Assembly: GCA_036924085.1 (NCBI GenBank)
Contig: JAVGWX010000025.1
Location: 32,399,442 to 32,463,441 of the forward strand
Direction of reading: 5' to 3'
DNA from: Ariolimax columbianus
Taxonomy: Eukaryota > Mollusca > Gastropoda > Stylommatophora > Arionidae
DNA: 64,000 nt
Part shown: positions 47,809 through 58,600 of the stretch, one piece after another
Layout: each line of letters starts with the position of its first letter
Numbering within the stretch: position 1 is the first letter of the stretch
Made by a program: the position numbers and the translations under genes
The notes under the pieces: generated by a model
The model's database searches: none
Seen by the model: only the letters and a program-made list of their open reading frames with translations
What the model was told of the DNA's origin: nothing

Positions 47809-48980
47809 TACAGACCGACACTGTGCATTAATGTCTGAAATAGTATCTTGCTATCCACATGTTAACAAACTGACCCTAGGCATTACAGTTCTAACTAGTA
47901 TCTTACTATCCATATTTTAACAAACTCACCCTAGGCATTACAGTCCTAGCTAGTATCTTACTATGCTACATCAAGTTTTAATGTCCTATATATAGTATCT
48001 TACTATCCACAGACTATCATTCCAGCATTAAATGTTGATGTCCTACACAGTTTCTACCTAAGCACATGGTAACAGTCTTTTATATAATACCTTACTATAT
48101 GAATATTAACATACAGACAATAAACGGTATTGTCCTACAAAGTATCGCACTATCCCCATTAAACATAAGTTCACTGACTCGAAACTTTACAGTCCTACAT
48201 TGTAATTTGCTATCTATATATTAACAGACCAATACCAAGTTTTATTGTTCTTCAAAGTATTATACAATCCCAATGGCATCAGACTGACAGAGAGCTTTAA
48301 TGTCTTACACATGATCTTACAATCCACATATTAACAAACCAACTCTAGATTGAATGCACTGCACAGTATCCACTATCCAGATGTTAGACTTACCCAACAC
48401 ATTGATGTCCTACATAGTTCCTTACTGCCACCATGTTAACAGGCCAACACAGAGTTTGAATGTCTTACAGAGTATCTTACTATCCACATGTCAATAGGCC
48501 AAGACAGAGCTTTAATGTGCTACAGAGTATCTCACTATCCACATTTTAACAGGCCAACACAGAGCTTGAATGTCCTACAGAATATCTAACTATCCACATG
48601 TCAACAGGCCAAGACAGAGCTTGAATGTCCTACAGAGTATCTTACTATCCAGATGTTAGCAAGCCAACACACAGCTTGAATGTCCTACAAAGTATCTTAC
48701 TAACCCAATGTTAACAGGCCAACACAGAGCTTGAATGTCCTACAGATTATCTAACTATCCACATGTCAACAGGCCAAGACAGAGCTTGAATGTCCTACAG
48801 AGTATCTTACTATCCAGATGTTAGCAAGCCAACATAGAGCTTGAATGTCCTACAAAGTATCTTACTATCCCCATGTCAACAAGCAAACACAGAGCTTGAA
48901 TGTCCTACAGAGTATTTTACTATCCATTTTACAACAGGCCAACACAGAGCTTGAATGTCCTACAGAGTATCTTACTATCC
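47809..48980 (+). repeat. 55-bp minisatellite array, unit C (truncated)
   Basis: First ~1.2 kb of the array. It includes the near-identical 55-mers from about 48,440 and stops within a repeat at TATCTTACTATCC, where the retrotransposon tail begins. Confidence 0.9.
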
Positions 48981-51900
48981 TTCTTCTTCTTCTTCTGCGT
49001 ACACAGTCAGACAGTAACCATTATTTTTTCGAAAAAAGCGGCGGTCATCCTGAGACTCTCGCCACTACCATAGAGCTTGTCTTGCAGTTCCACTGGCAAT
49101 GGCCACATCTGCTCTCTCTGATCCCCGTATGTCGGGCAGTTCTGCAGCAGATGTTCAGTGGTCATTTTACCAGTACCGCACGGGCATTCGTCGGTACACC
49201 CTATCTTCAATTTGTTGAATAGGTGGTACCTCAGTCTATTGTGGCCAGTGCGAAGTCTGAAGACAACGACCTGCTCTCTTCGGTTCAACTGGTAATAGGC
49301 ATCGTTTTTGGTGTAACCAGTATGTTCGGTTTCTCATTTGGTCATGTACCTGGCTTTGATAAGCCGTTTTGACTCTTCGTACGTCATACTGGTATCTGTT
49401 TGTGGTAGCCTTGCACCTTCTTTTGCCAGTCTGTCTGCCTCCTCGTTGCCTTGGATGTTGCAGTGTGACGGAACCCACTGTACCACTACCCTTTTTGGTG
49501 CGGACAGCTGGCACAGTTTGCAGAGTGCTGCTCTTAAGTCATTAAGCTCAGTGTTTTTCTGGCTTTTTAGCGCTGTGACTACGGCGAGAGCATCTGTCAG
49601 CAAGACTATGTGGCTCTCATTTTCACTGTGTGTTGCCATTTCTTCCACTGCCGCCCTCAGTGCCTCTGCCTCCGCTCTGAAATTGCTTGTGTACTTACCA
49701 GTAGCGAATGACAGTGTTATTTTTCTGCTATTTGGTAGGTTCAGGAATGCTCCTGCCCCTCCGTTCTGTGTAGTGTTTGTTACAGAACCGTCGGTGTATG
49801 CATGGGTCCAGTCCATGCTTGGGTAGCTTTTCGTTATGAAGCTTAGGGTAGTGTCTCTCCTTTCTTTTTCGGTCTGGCAGTTTTTGTTTGCAATACCTGG
49901 TATATTTTCTACCACCTCTGGAAATATATCCTGCCTCCAAGTAGGTTTTCGTACAGTAGTGATGGGTTTTGGTGTTGTTAGTGCGTTTATGGGATCTTCG
50001 TGCATCTTTGCTTTGGCTATTTCTGCAAAGTTTCTCCGCTTTAGTTTCCCAGTTCCCAAATTGTTTAGCCTCTGGTACATTGGATGGTCCGTCAGTCTTC
50101 GGAGTTTCTCTGACTGCAGCTGGGCTCTGCAGTCTCTTCTGTCGGTCATGGATTGCAGTTTTGTAATCTTTTCAAGTTCTACAATTGGCGTTGACTTCAT
50201 GCCACCTGTTATAATTCTCATGGCTTGGTTTTGAAGTTTGTTAACTTTATCGAAGTTCGCCTTCGCTGCTGTTGTCCATGCCGCGATGCCATACTCGAGA
50301 ACTGGTCTCACTCTTCCAGTGTACAGTTTCTTTAGTATGCCTTCGTCTGCTCCCCAGCTTGTGCCAGCAAGTTTCCTCATGATCGCCATTCTTTCTCTGG
50401 CTTTCATTCGGTTTCTCTCAATCTGACTTTTCCATGTCATGCGCCGATCAAATGTGACTCCCAGATAGGTTGGGTTGTCGTTTGGCTGCAGGATTTTGCC
50501 ATTTAGGCTTAATTTGGTACTTTGGGGTTTTAATGAGAGCGAGAATATTGTGCACGTGGTTTTCTCCTCGTTTATTTTGACCAGCCATGAGTTCGCCTAC
50601 TCTTCCAGCGATGTTAGGGCCGTTTGCATCCGATTTCTTGCTATGGTGAGATTCTTTTCAGAGGTCCACATAGCCAGATCGTCTGCAAACATTGAGCTAT
50701 GGACTCTTCTTGGTATATTCTCTGTAATATCGTTTATATATACCAGGAAGAGTGTGGGTGACAGTACTCCCCCTTGGGGTACTCCCTGCTCGAGTGTCAC
50801 CTTTTTGCTCATCTGCCCTTGTACTTGGACTCTGGCCGTTCTTTGTTTGAGGTAGTGGTTGATCCACTTGTACATCTTCCCACAAACATCACTTCTCCTT
50901 AGCTTGACTCTAAGTCCATCCTTCCAGACTTTGTCAAATGCCTTTTCCAGATCCACCCAAACAGCTACTGTGTGTTTCTGTGCCTGGTAGGCATCTTCTA
51001 TCTCCTGGGCTATGAGGATGACCTGGTCCTCAGTGGATCTGTGCTGTCTAAAGCCGGCTTGCTGTGGACTTAGTATTCGTTTTTCTTCCAGATGCCACAT
51101 CAGTCTGGTGTTTATCATCCGTTCCATCAGCTTGCCGACACAGCTCAGTAGGCTTATGGGCCTGTATCCATTCGGATCTGTTTTGTCCTTTCCTGTTTTT
51201 GGTACTGGTACCAGTATTGCATCTTTCCATGCCTGGGGTACAATACCCCTTTTCCAGCTTTGGTTCAGGACTGATAGAAGTTTTTTCTTCGCTGTTTGGC
51301 CCAGCCCCATCAGCATTTCGTTTGTTATCCCGTCTTTTCCGGGAGATTTCCTTTTCTTTAGTGTTCTCATAGCCTCTTCCATTTCGCGCATTGTTAGTTT
51401 GGCCATCATGTGCTCTTCAGGAGCCGTATTTATGTTTTCGTGTCCCTTTAGCTCTTCGCTAATGTCTGTATGCTTATCTGCAGGGACCTCGATGTGGTTT
51501 GCTCTGGCATAGTGATCGACAAAGGCGTTTGCGGCTTTCTTACCTGTGATCAAGTTCTCGCCCTGCTTGATAGTAATTTGTTTATTTGACGGGGTTTCGT
51601 CATTCATGGCTCTGACTAGCTTCCATAGCTTGTTCCCTTCTTTGTCCAGGTTTAAACTTTCCGTTTTATTTTTCCAACTTTCTCTTGCTGTTTGCTTGAG
51701 AGTGTGTTTGTACTTCGCCGCGGCGGCTTTGAGGGCGATGTTTGCCTCCATAGATTTTTCTCGTTCTGCCATGTTCCTAGCATTTGTTACTGCATCTTCC
51801 ACTTTCTGTAACTCATCATTCCAGTAGGGCTTATAGTTTTTCCTAGCTCCTCTTGGGATGGTTTCAGTGGCGGCTTGCATTATTGCCTTGTTTAGGCTCT

Positions 51901-52915
51901 CTACCATGGGCTTCATTTTGGTGTTTCGTGTGTTGATGGTTTCACACAGCCCATCTATCAGGATTGCAAATCTGTCCCAGTCGGCTCGTTTGTAATTCCA
52001 ACGTGGGAGCGGTTTTGCTTCCTGTGGGCCTACTTCCATGTCAATGGTTAGCCTGATCGGCCTGTGGTCGCTACCTGCCAGTTGGTTTAGCACCTGGCGG
52101 TCTATTTTATAGTGTATGTCCTGTGTGGAGAAGGCCAAATCTGGAGTCGAGGTGGTATGCCATGTTCTTGAATAGAAGCTAGGGCTATCCTCCGGCCTAT
52201 TGATTAGGGAGAGATTTGCATCTATCTCCCAATCTTCCACTTCGTCACCTCTGCTGTCTGTGTCAGAGTATCCCCATCTCTCCGAGTGGCTGTTGAAATC
52301 TCCAACTACTATGCAGTTGGAGTCTCTGACCTCCATACTCGAGAGCGATAGGTCTCTGTTTGGTGGTCCGTACAGATTGAAAATGCGGAGCTTCGTCTCT
52401 TGAGCCATTATGTCAACTCCTACAATTTCTGCTTGTCCGGTGTGATTGACAGGTACCGCGCTACTCGGTATGCTGTTTCTGGTCAGTATCAGGACCCCTC
52501 CTTTGTGGCCTTCTCTATCTAGACGGAAGGTCTGGTATCCTCTGATTGAGAATTTATGGTTATTGTTGAGGTGCGTTTCCTGGATACATGCCACGTCAAT
52601 CTTACCTTCATGCAGGTGGTGTGTTAGGGAAAGTTTTTTGTTAATGACACCCTCCGCATTCCACTGTAGTATTTTGAGGGTCTTGAGGTTTTGGCCAATA
52701 GACGTTACCCCATAGCCATGTGCCTTGACTCCACGACACATGGGTGGGTGACCACCAGTAGTCAAGGGTGGGCCCCTTCGAGGCGTGGGGCCCGGCGCTA
52801 TCGCTGCCTGGCGGGTCTCCTCAGGATGAGCGCCATACGTTTTTCGAATAGGTTGTGCTGCCATCATACTGTGATTTACGTTGCACTGTTTTGTTAGGCT
52901 TGCGGCCCCGTGCAT
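48981..52915 (-). pseudogene. Nimb-like non-LTR retrotransposon ORF2 (EN-RT-RNase H), two stops
   Basis: This is the fullest copy of the family. From ATG at 52,913-52,915 to the stop at 49,007 the frame runs 1,302 codons without a frameshift. It is interrupted only by TAG at 50,597-50,599 (codon 773) and TGA at 49,334-49,336 (codon 1194), both where sister copies have TGG. Domains: endonuclease ~80-290 (LQWNAEG with Asn86, IQETH with Glu113, GDFN 205-208, TPDL 257-260, SDH with His284); RT ~520-770 (Asp655 in VWVDLEKAFD, FADD 743-746); RNase H ~1037-1165 (Asp1042, Glu1082, Asp1108, Asp1161); zinc motif C1244, C1246, H1255, C1260. A TGA lies three codons upstream of the chosen ATG. The tail is (GAA)n at 48,981-48,995. 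RNase H plus this motif set fits the I/Nimb group. No ORF1 was recognised. Confidence 0.93.
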
Positions 52916-53432
52916 CCGATTTCAACAGGCGTTTCTGTAGGGATGCCCTCCTTAGCCTTTGGCTGTCCCCAGCCTATCTGCAAGGCAGCAGTTGTTTACG
53001 ATCAGAGTTTTCTCTCCTATGGAAGTTGTCTTACCAGACTATCGAGTCTTCACTACTCGTGTCTATAGGGTGCAATGATGATATGTGATATATGAGATGG
53101 AATGGTTTACCCGGAAGAGAGGCAGTCCAGTGTGTCTGTATCCCAGGATCGTCACGTCCTGCCAGAAACGTAGCATTTGCATGTGAGTGGGGTATCTCTT
53201 TTTCCCTTTATTTTCTTGGCTTCTATGCAGGGATGGTACGCCTAGCATTCCCCGCCACCTGGGGTGTTGACACAGTGGGGCAGGTGTGCAATGTCCGCTG
53301 GTCTGCATCTCTTCTGCGTCCAGCATGATAGTTATGGCTGATAACGTACAGAGGTAGATATCGTAGCCGGAGTGCATTTAGCCAGAGGACAAGCCTGGTA
53401 ATGTCACAGAGATGTTGATCGCCTGGTGTGCG
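52916..53432 (-). other. Leader or spacer upstream of ORF2, no ORF1 recognised
   Basis: On the minus strand this lies between the 28S-like sequence and the ORF2 start. The largest frames are 104 codons (53,063-53,377) and 73 codons (53,223-53,444), in different frames. Neither shows CCHC knuckles or another ORF1 mark, and I do not recognise them. It could be an eroded ORF1, an untranslated leader, or rDNA spacer. Confidence 0.5.
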
Positions 53433-53905
53433 GACAACTCTCATGGTCAGTGGTTGAGTCTTGACAGTTCACAGTGTGGTGGCTGCTCTACTGTTTTCGA
53501 CACCCCGACCAGGGTCTAAGTCTTTGGTTGGTGTTTTTCGCACCCCATCGCCGTATAGGGTGAGTATCAAGCAGTTGTCCGCCCGCTTTGATTTGCGGGC
53601 GGCAAGGACCTCTTACTGTGGCTCTACCTGATAGGGCTGGGGCGCAAGCCCCAGGTCCCGAGCATGTAGGAGCCTCCCATTGCAGTGGTGCTGAGATTTT
53701 GGGTGGGATTGCGGCTTACAAGGGTTCGGCCGTAATCCCCCACATGGTAGCCTCGCGCCCTTGGCTTATCAGCCTGGTACGTGAACCAAAGTGTCTGCGG
53801 CTCCTCTCGATTTGAGCTGGTTTTCCGTAGCAACGCCCTGTCATTTGTAGGGTAAAACTGACCTGTCTTCAGATCTATTTCCAGCACCCGTTCACTATTT
53901 GGTCA
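53433..53905 (-). pseudogene. Strongly diverged 28S rRNA 3' end
   Basis: The minus strand follows the last part of eukaryotic large-subunit rRNA in order. Words are ACAGGTCAGTTTTACCCTAC (28S: ACAGGTTAGTTTTACCCTAC), CGAGAGGAGCCGCAG (28S: CGAGAGGAACCGCAG), GCGAGGCTACCATGTG (28S: GCGAAGCTACCATCTG), then two GC-rich hairpins where an expansion segment is expected. TCGGGGTGTCG and AGTAGAGCAGC (28S: GCAGAGCAGC) follow, with an end near GAGTTGTCC (28S: GGGTTTGTC). Many conserved positions are changed, so it cannot be a normal 28S gene. A weaker match may continue to ~53,990. Comparison was from memory of the 28S consensus. Confidence 0.75.
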
Positions 53906-54488
53906 GACGAATTTATTGAGGGCTTTTGTTTGTCAATGACCAGGTATTTGAAATCTGCGGTTTCTGCGGAGTTAAACACGATTACCGTAGCGTTCTTTCA
54001 TTTGAGTGTTTGAGAGCTGACTTGTCGTCCGTGAGTATAATACCAGCGTACGTTCATTATTAGACCCAAACGGCAGTGCTCTCGATTTGTCAGTTGTTCT
54101 ACAGTATTGGCGCGTTTAGTCAAATTAAGCCGCAGGTTCCACACCTGGTGGTGCCCTTCCGTCAATTCCCTTAGCGAGACAATCAAGTTTCTTAAAGGGT
54201 AGCCCCAAAAATTTTCGAGGGTCTAATTCCAGCACATGTTCTCTATTAGACCCCACGAAGGTGTACTTTTTGATAGTCATTCTGCAGTATTGGCGTGGTA
54301 AGTTAACTTAGGTCTCAGGCTCCACTCATGATAGTGCTCTTCCGTCAATTCCTTTATCAAACACTGGATGCAGACAAAACCGAGCCACAGGGGACATAAC
54401 CCCAGATTTCTGGGGGTCTAAGTCCAGCACCAGTTCCATATTAGACCCCAGAAGTGTGGTCTCGGCGTGTCAATCATTTCAGTGTTGG
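53906..54488 (-). repeat. Chimeric 18S-box/28S-box tandem repeat (~190 bp period)
   Basis: On the minus strand, an 18S word (GGAATTGACGGAAGGGCACC... to TTTGACT...) occurs at about 54,489-54,556, 54,300-54,356 and 54,112-54,173. The period is 183-197 bp. Between the copies lies a second word resembling 28S CTAATAGGGAACGTGAGCTG (here GTCTAATATGGAACTGGTGC and relatives), at about 54,424-54,455, 54,222-54,254 and 54,030-54,068. A fourth copy at 53,872-53,903 leads into the contiguous 28S-like sequence. The first 18S box equals the normal 18S; the second and third are diverged. It looks like an 18S-to-28S fusion whose junction was duplicated in tandem. Confidence 0.75.
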
Positions 54489-54512
54489 CCGTGTTGAGTC
54501 AAATTAAGCCGC

Positions 54513-54561
<49 letters not shown>

Positions 54562-55316
54562 TTTGCAACCATACTTCCCCCGGAACCCAAACACTTTGGT
54601 TTCCCGGAAGCTGCCCGCAGAGTCATCGAAGCAACTCCTGCGGATCGCTAGTCGGCATCGTTTATGGTCAGAACTACGACGGTATCTGATCGTCTTCGCG
54701 CCTCTGACTTTCGTTCTTGATTAATGAAAACATTCTTGACAAATGCTTTCGCAGTAGCTCGTCTTGCGGCGATCCAAGAATTTCACCTCTAACGCCGCAA
54801 TACGAATGCCCCCGTTTGTCCCTGTTAATCATTACCTCCAGTTCCGAAAACCAACAAAATAGAACCGAGGTCCTATTCCATTATTCCATGCACCATTATT
54901 CAGGCAGCCGAGGCCTGCTTTGAACACTCTAATTTTTTCAAAGTAAACGCGCCGGCCACCCAGGACGCTCAGCGAAGAGCACCCGTGGGAGAGAGCCGGC
55001 AGACGGTAGGGCAGGAGACAACGGGCAGTGAACCGGCGCGAGCCGGACCGCCCGCCTGCGCCTGAGATCCAACTACGAGCTTTTTAACTGCAACAACTTT
55101 AATATACGCTATTGGAGCTGGAATTTCCGCGGCTGCTGGCACCAGACTTGCCCTCCAATAGATCCTCGTTAAAGGGTTTAAAGTGTACTCATTCCAATTA
55201 CGGGGCCTCGAAAGAGTCCCGTATTGTTATTTTTCGTCACTACCTCCCCGTGCCGGGAGTGGGTAAGTTGCGCGCCTGCTGCCTTCCTTGGATGTGGTAG
55301 CCGTTTCTCATGCTCA
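54489..55316 (-). rRNA. 18S rRNA fragment, partial and slightly mutated
   Basis: The minus strand is eukaryotic small-subunit rRNA from about position 390 (GAGAAACGGCTACCACATCC) to about 1,195 (TTTGACTCAACACGG). It includes GGTGCCAGCAGCCGCGG, TTAAAAAGCTCGTAGTTGGA, the V4 region and GGTGAAATTCTTGGATCGCC. Changes at normally invariant places (CAAAGTGTTTGGG for CAAAGTCTTTGGG, ACTCTGCGGG for ACTCGGCGGG, GAGGCGCGAAG for GAGGTTCGAAG) mark it as a pseudogene copy. At 55,310-55,316 it joins subtelomeric sequence through a short CTC overlap. The other end passes into the chimeric repeat. Confidence 0.93.
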
Positions 55317-55500
55317 AGGCTCTCTACGCTTCCGTACAGCGTCTCGTGGAAGGACACTAGCTGTTGCCAAATGCTACTTCTTTTGTCGGTATACTGTGGA
55401 CATGAGTGAAAAATATGTTCTGCCTTCATTTTGCACTGTACGTTGCCCTGATGAATGCTTTAGTCTCATTGTATGTAATTTCTGTATCTAACGTAGGTTA
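55317..55500 (-). pseudogene. RNase H-type LINE relic start of unit D
   Basis: The minus strand has HIFHSCPQYTDKRSSIWQQ then LYGSVESLE, after which the frame runs into 18S sequence. Equivalent to 47,474-47,660 in unit C; the tail side is missing. Confidence 0.7.
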
Positions 55501-55650
55501 GGTTCTTGATTTTGTTCCATAGCGGTATTTTAACCATTCCTGTCTATTTTGTATACTCCACAGGCGATAAGAGAGAGACTGGAACATGAGGGAACTACGT
55601 TTTGAACTCTCCCAGTTTTACTACTATAATCGCTCAGCAATTTATATAAT

Positions 55651-58600
55651 GTACAGACCGACACTGTGCATTAATGTCTGAAATAGTATCTTGCTATCCA
55701 CATGTTAACAAACTGACCCTAGGCATTACAGTTCTAACTAGTATCTTACTATCCATATTTTAACAAACTCACCCTAGGCATTACAGTCCTAGCTAGTATC
55801 TTACTATGCTACATCAAGTTTTAATGTCCTATATATAGTATCTTACTATCCACAGAATATCATTCCACCATTAAATGTTGATGTCCTACACAGTATCTAC
55901 CTAAGCACATGGTAACAGTCTTTTATATAATACCTTACTATATGAATATTAACATACAGACAATAAACGGTATTGTCCTACAAAGTATCGCACTATCCCC
56001 ATTAAACATAAGTTCACTGACTCGAAACTTTACAGTCCTACATTGTAATTTGCTATCTATATATTAACAGACCAATACCAAGTTTTATTGTTCTTCAAAG
56101 TATTATACAATCCCAATGGCATCAGACTGACAGAGAGCTTTAATGTCTTACACATGATCTTACAATCCACATATTAACAAACCAACTCTAGATTGAATGC
56201 ACTGCACAGTATCCACTATCCAGATGTTAGACTTACCCAACACATTGATGTCCTACATAGTTCCTTACTGCCACCATGTTAACAGGCCAACACAGAGTTT
56301 GAATGTCTTACAGAGTATCTTACTATCCACATGCCAATAGGCCAAGACAGAGCTTTAATGTGCTACAGAGTATCTTACTATCCACATTTTAACAGGCCAA
56401 CACAGAGTTTGAATGTCCTACAGAGTATCTTACTAACCCAATGTTAACAGGCCAACACAGAGCTTAAATGTCCTACAGAATATCTAACTATCCACATGTC
56501 AACAGGCCAAGACAGAGCTTGAATGTCCTACAGAGTATCTTACTATCCAGATGTTAGCAAGCCAACACAGAGCTTGAATGTCCTACAAAGTATCTTACTA
56601 ACCCAATGTTAACAGGCCAACACAGAGCTTGAATGTCCTACAGAATATCTAACTATCCACATGTCAACAGGCCAAGACAGAGCTTGAATGTCCTACAGAG
56701 TATCTTACTATCCAGATGTTAGCAAGCCAACATAGAGCTTGAATGTCCTACAAAGTATCTTACTATCCCCATGTCAACAAGCAAACACAGAGCTTGAATG
56801 TCCTACAGAGTATTTTACTATCCATTTTACAACAGGCCAACACAGAGCTTGAATGTCCTACAGAGTATCTTACTATCCACATAGCAACAAGCCAACACAG
56901 AGCTTGAATGTCCTACATAGTATTTTACTATCCACTTGTCAACAGGCAAACACATAGCTTGAATGTCCTACAGAGTATCTTACTATCCACATGGCAACAG
57001 GCCAACACAGAGCTTTAATGTCCTACATAGTATTTTACTATCCACATGTCAACAGGCAGACACATAGCTTGAATGTCCTACAGAGTATTTTACTATCCAT
57101 TTTACAACAGGCAAACACAGAGCTTGAATGTCCTACAGAGTATTTTACTATCCATTTTACAACAGGCCAACACAGAGCTTGAATGTCCTACAGAGTATCT
57201 TACTATCCACATGGCAACAAGCCAAAACAAAGCTTGAATGTCCTACATAGTATTTTACTATCCACATGTCAACAGGCAAACACAGAGCTTTAATGTGCTA
57301 CAGAGTATCTTACTATCCACATGACAGCGTACTTCGAAGAAGATATCTTACTGTACCTATGTCATCAGCCCGACTCTGAGCTTTGCTATCCTACATGATA
57401 TTGTACTATCCACATGTTTTAATGTCATTCATAGCATTTTACAGTCTCCCTGTCAACAGACCAACACCAAGCTGTAATGTCCTAATAGAAAATCTTTCTT
57501 TCTAAATGTAAGTAGACCTAATATCAAGCTGTAATGTACTACATATAATCTTACTATCTAAATTTTAACAGACCGATGCTATTCGCTAATATCCTACATA
57601 TTATCTTACTGTCACCATGAGGATGGTGTGGCCTAGTGGTTAAGGTGGCACGGCTCAAAACCCAAAGGTGCTGGGTTCAAACCCCATAACAGCGCCGTTA
57701 CCCCGGTAAAGCGAAACCTTAGAAAATGCAAGAGGACGCAGACCATTACAAAAAATGCATGCTGAAGTTGGATGCACTTGGCCGACAGGCGCAAAATAAA
57801 AACCACAGTACAATGTACACCACCTTGGGGATTAGAGAAATAAGGCGAACTAAACAAAAAACAAAAAACTGTCACCATATCAACATAATTACACTAAGCT
57901 TCAGTGTCCTATATATTATCTTAATGTCCTCATATAACCAACCGATTCTTTAGATTTAATGCGATACATAGCATCTTACTGTCTACATATTAGCATACTA
58001 TCTGAGTATCCCAACAGTAACATACACGAACAGTCACCTAACTTTACTGTCCTGCATAGCATTTTACAATTCCCATGTTAACAAACCTACCTAAAAGCAT
58101 TAGTGTGCTACATAATATCTTACTGACCCCACTTTAACAGATCTAAACTGAGCTTGACGGTCCTATAAAGTATCTCACTGACGCCACTTTAATAGACCAA
58201 ATCTGATTTTTAATCTCCTACATAGTATCTTAGTATCAGCATGACAAAAGATGAAGGCTAACACTGAGCTTTAAGGTCCTAGGTAGTATCTTACTGTCTG
58301 TATATTAAAAGATGGACACCAAGATAATTGTCCTGTAAAGTATCATACTATCCCTATCTTAGCAGGCCGACAACAAGCTGTAATGTCCTACATAGTACAT
58401 TACTAATTTGCATGTTAATAGCCAAAAACCGAGCTTTTGGCATAGATGACGTACATAGTATCTAACTATACAACTGTTAGCAGACAGACACTGAGTTTTA
58501 TTGTCCTATGTAGCATTAAACTGTTTGCATGTTTACAAACCATTCCCATTTGTTAATGTCCTACATGTAATCTTACTGTCCAGAAGTTAACAAACTAACA

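Larger units (their letters stand above)
47132..48980 (+). repeat. Truncated subtelomeric unit C
   Basis: Third copy of the unit head, RNase H relic and first part of the 55-bp minisatellite. It stops abruptly at 48,980 inside a minisatellite repeat, where the (TTC)n tail of a minus-strand retrotransposon begins. Its last 1.5 kb (from about 47,474) is repeated again at 55,314-56,878, on the far side of the retrotransposon and rRNA block. Confidence 0.85.

Noticed and set aside
53580..53680. HDV-like self-cleaving ribozyme at the retrotransposon 5' end, as in R2
   Set aside because: The stems do not fall into the nested double pseudoknot order that I could trace. They fit a 28S expansion segment better.
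54489..55316. Functional 18S rRNA gene
   Set aside because: Only about positions 390-1,195 are present, invariant positions are changed, and both ends join unrelated sequence.
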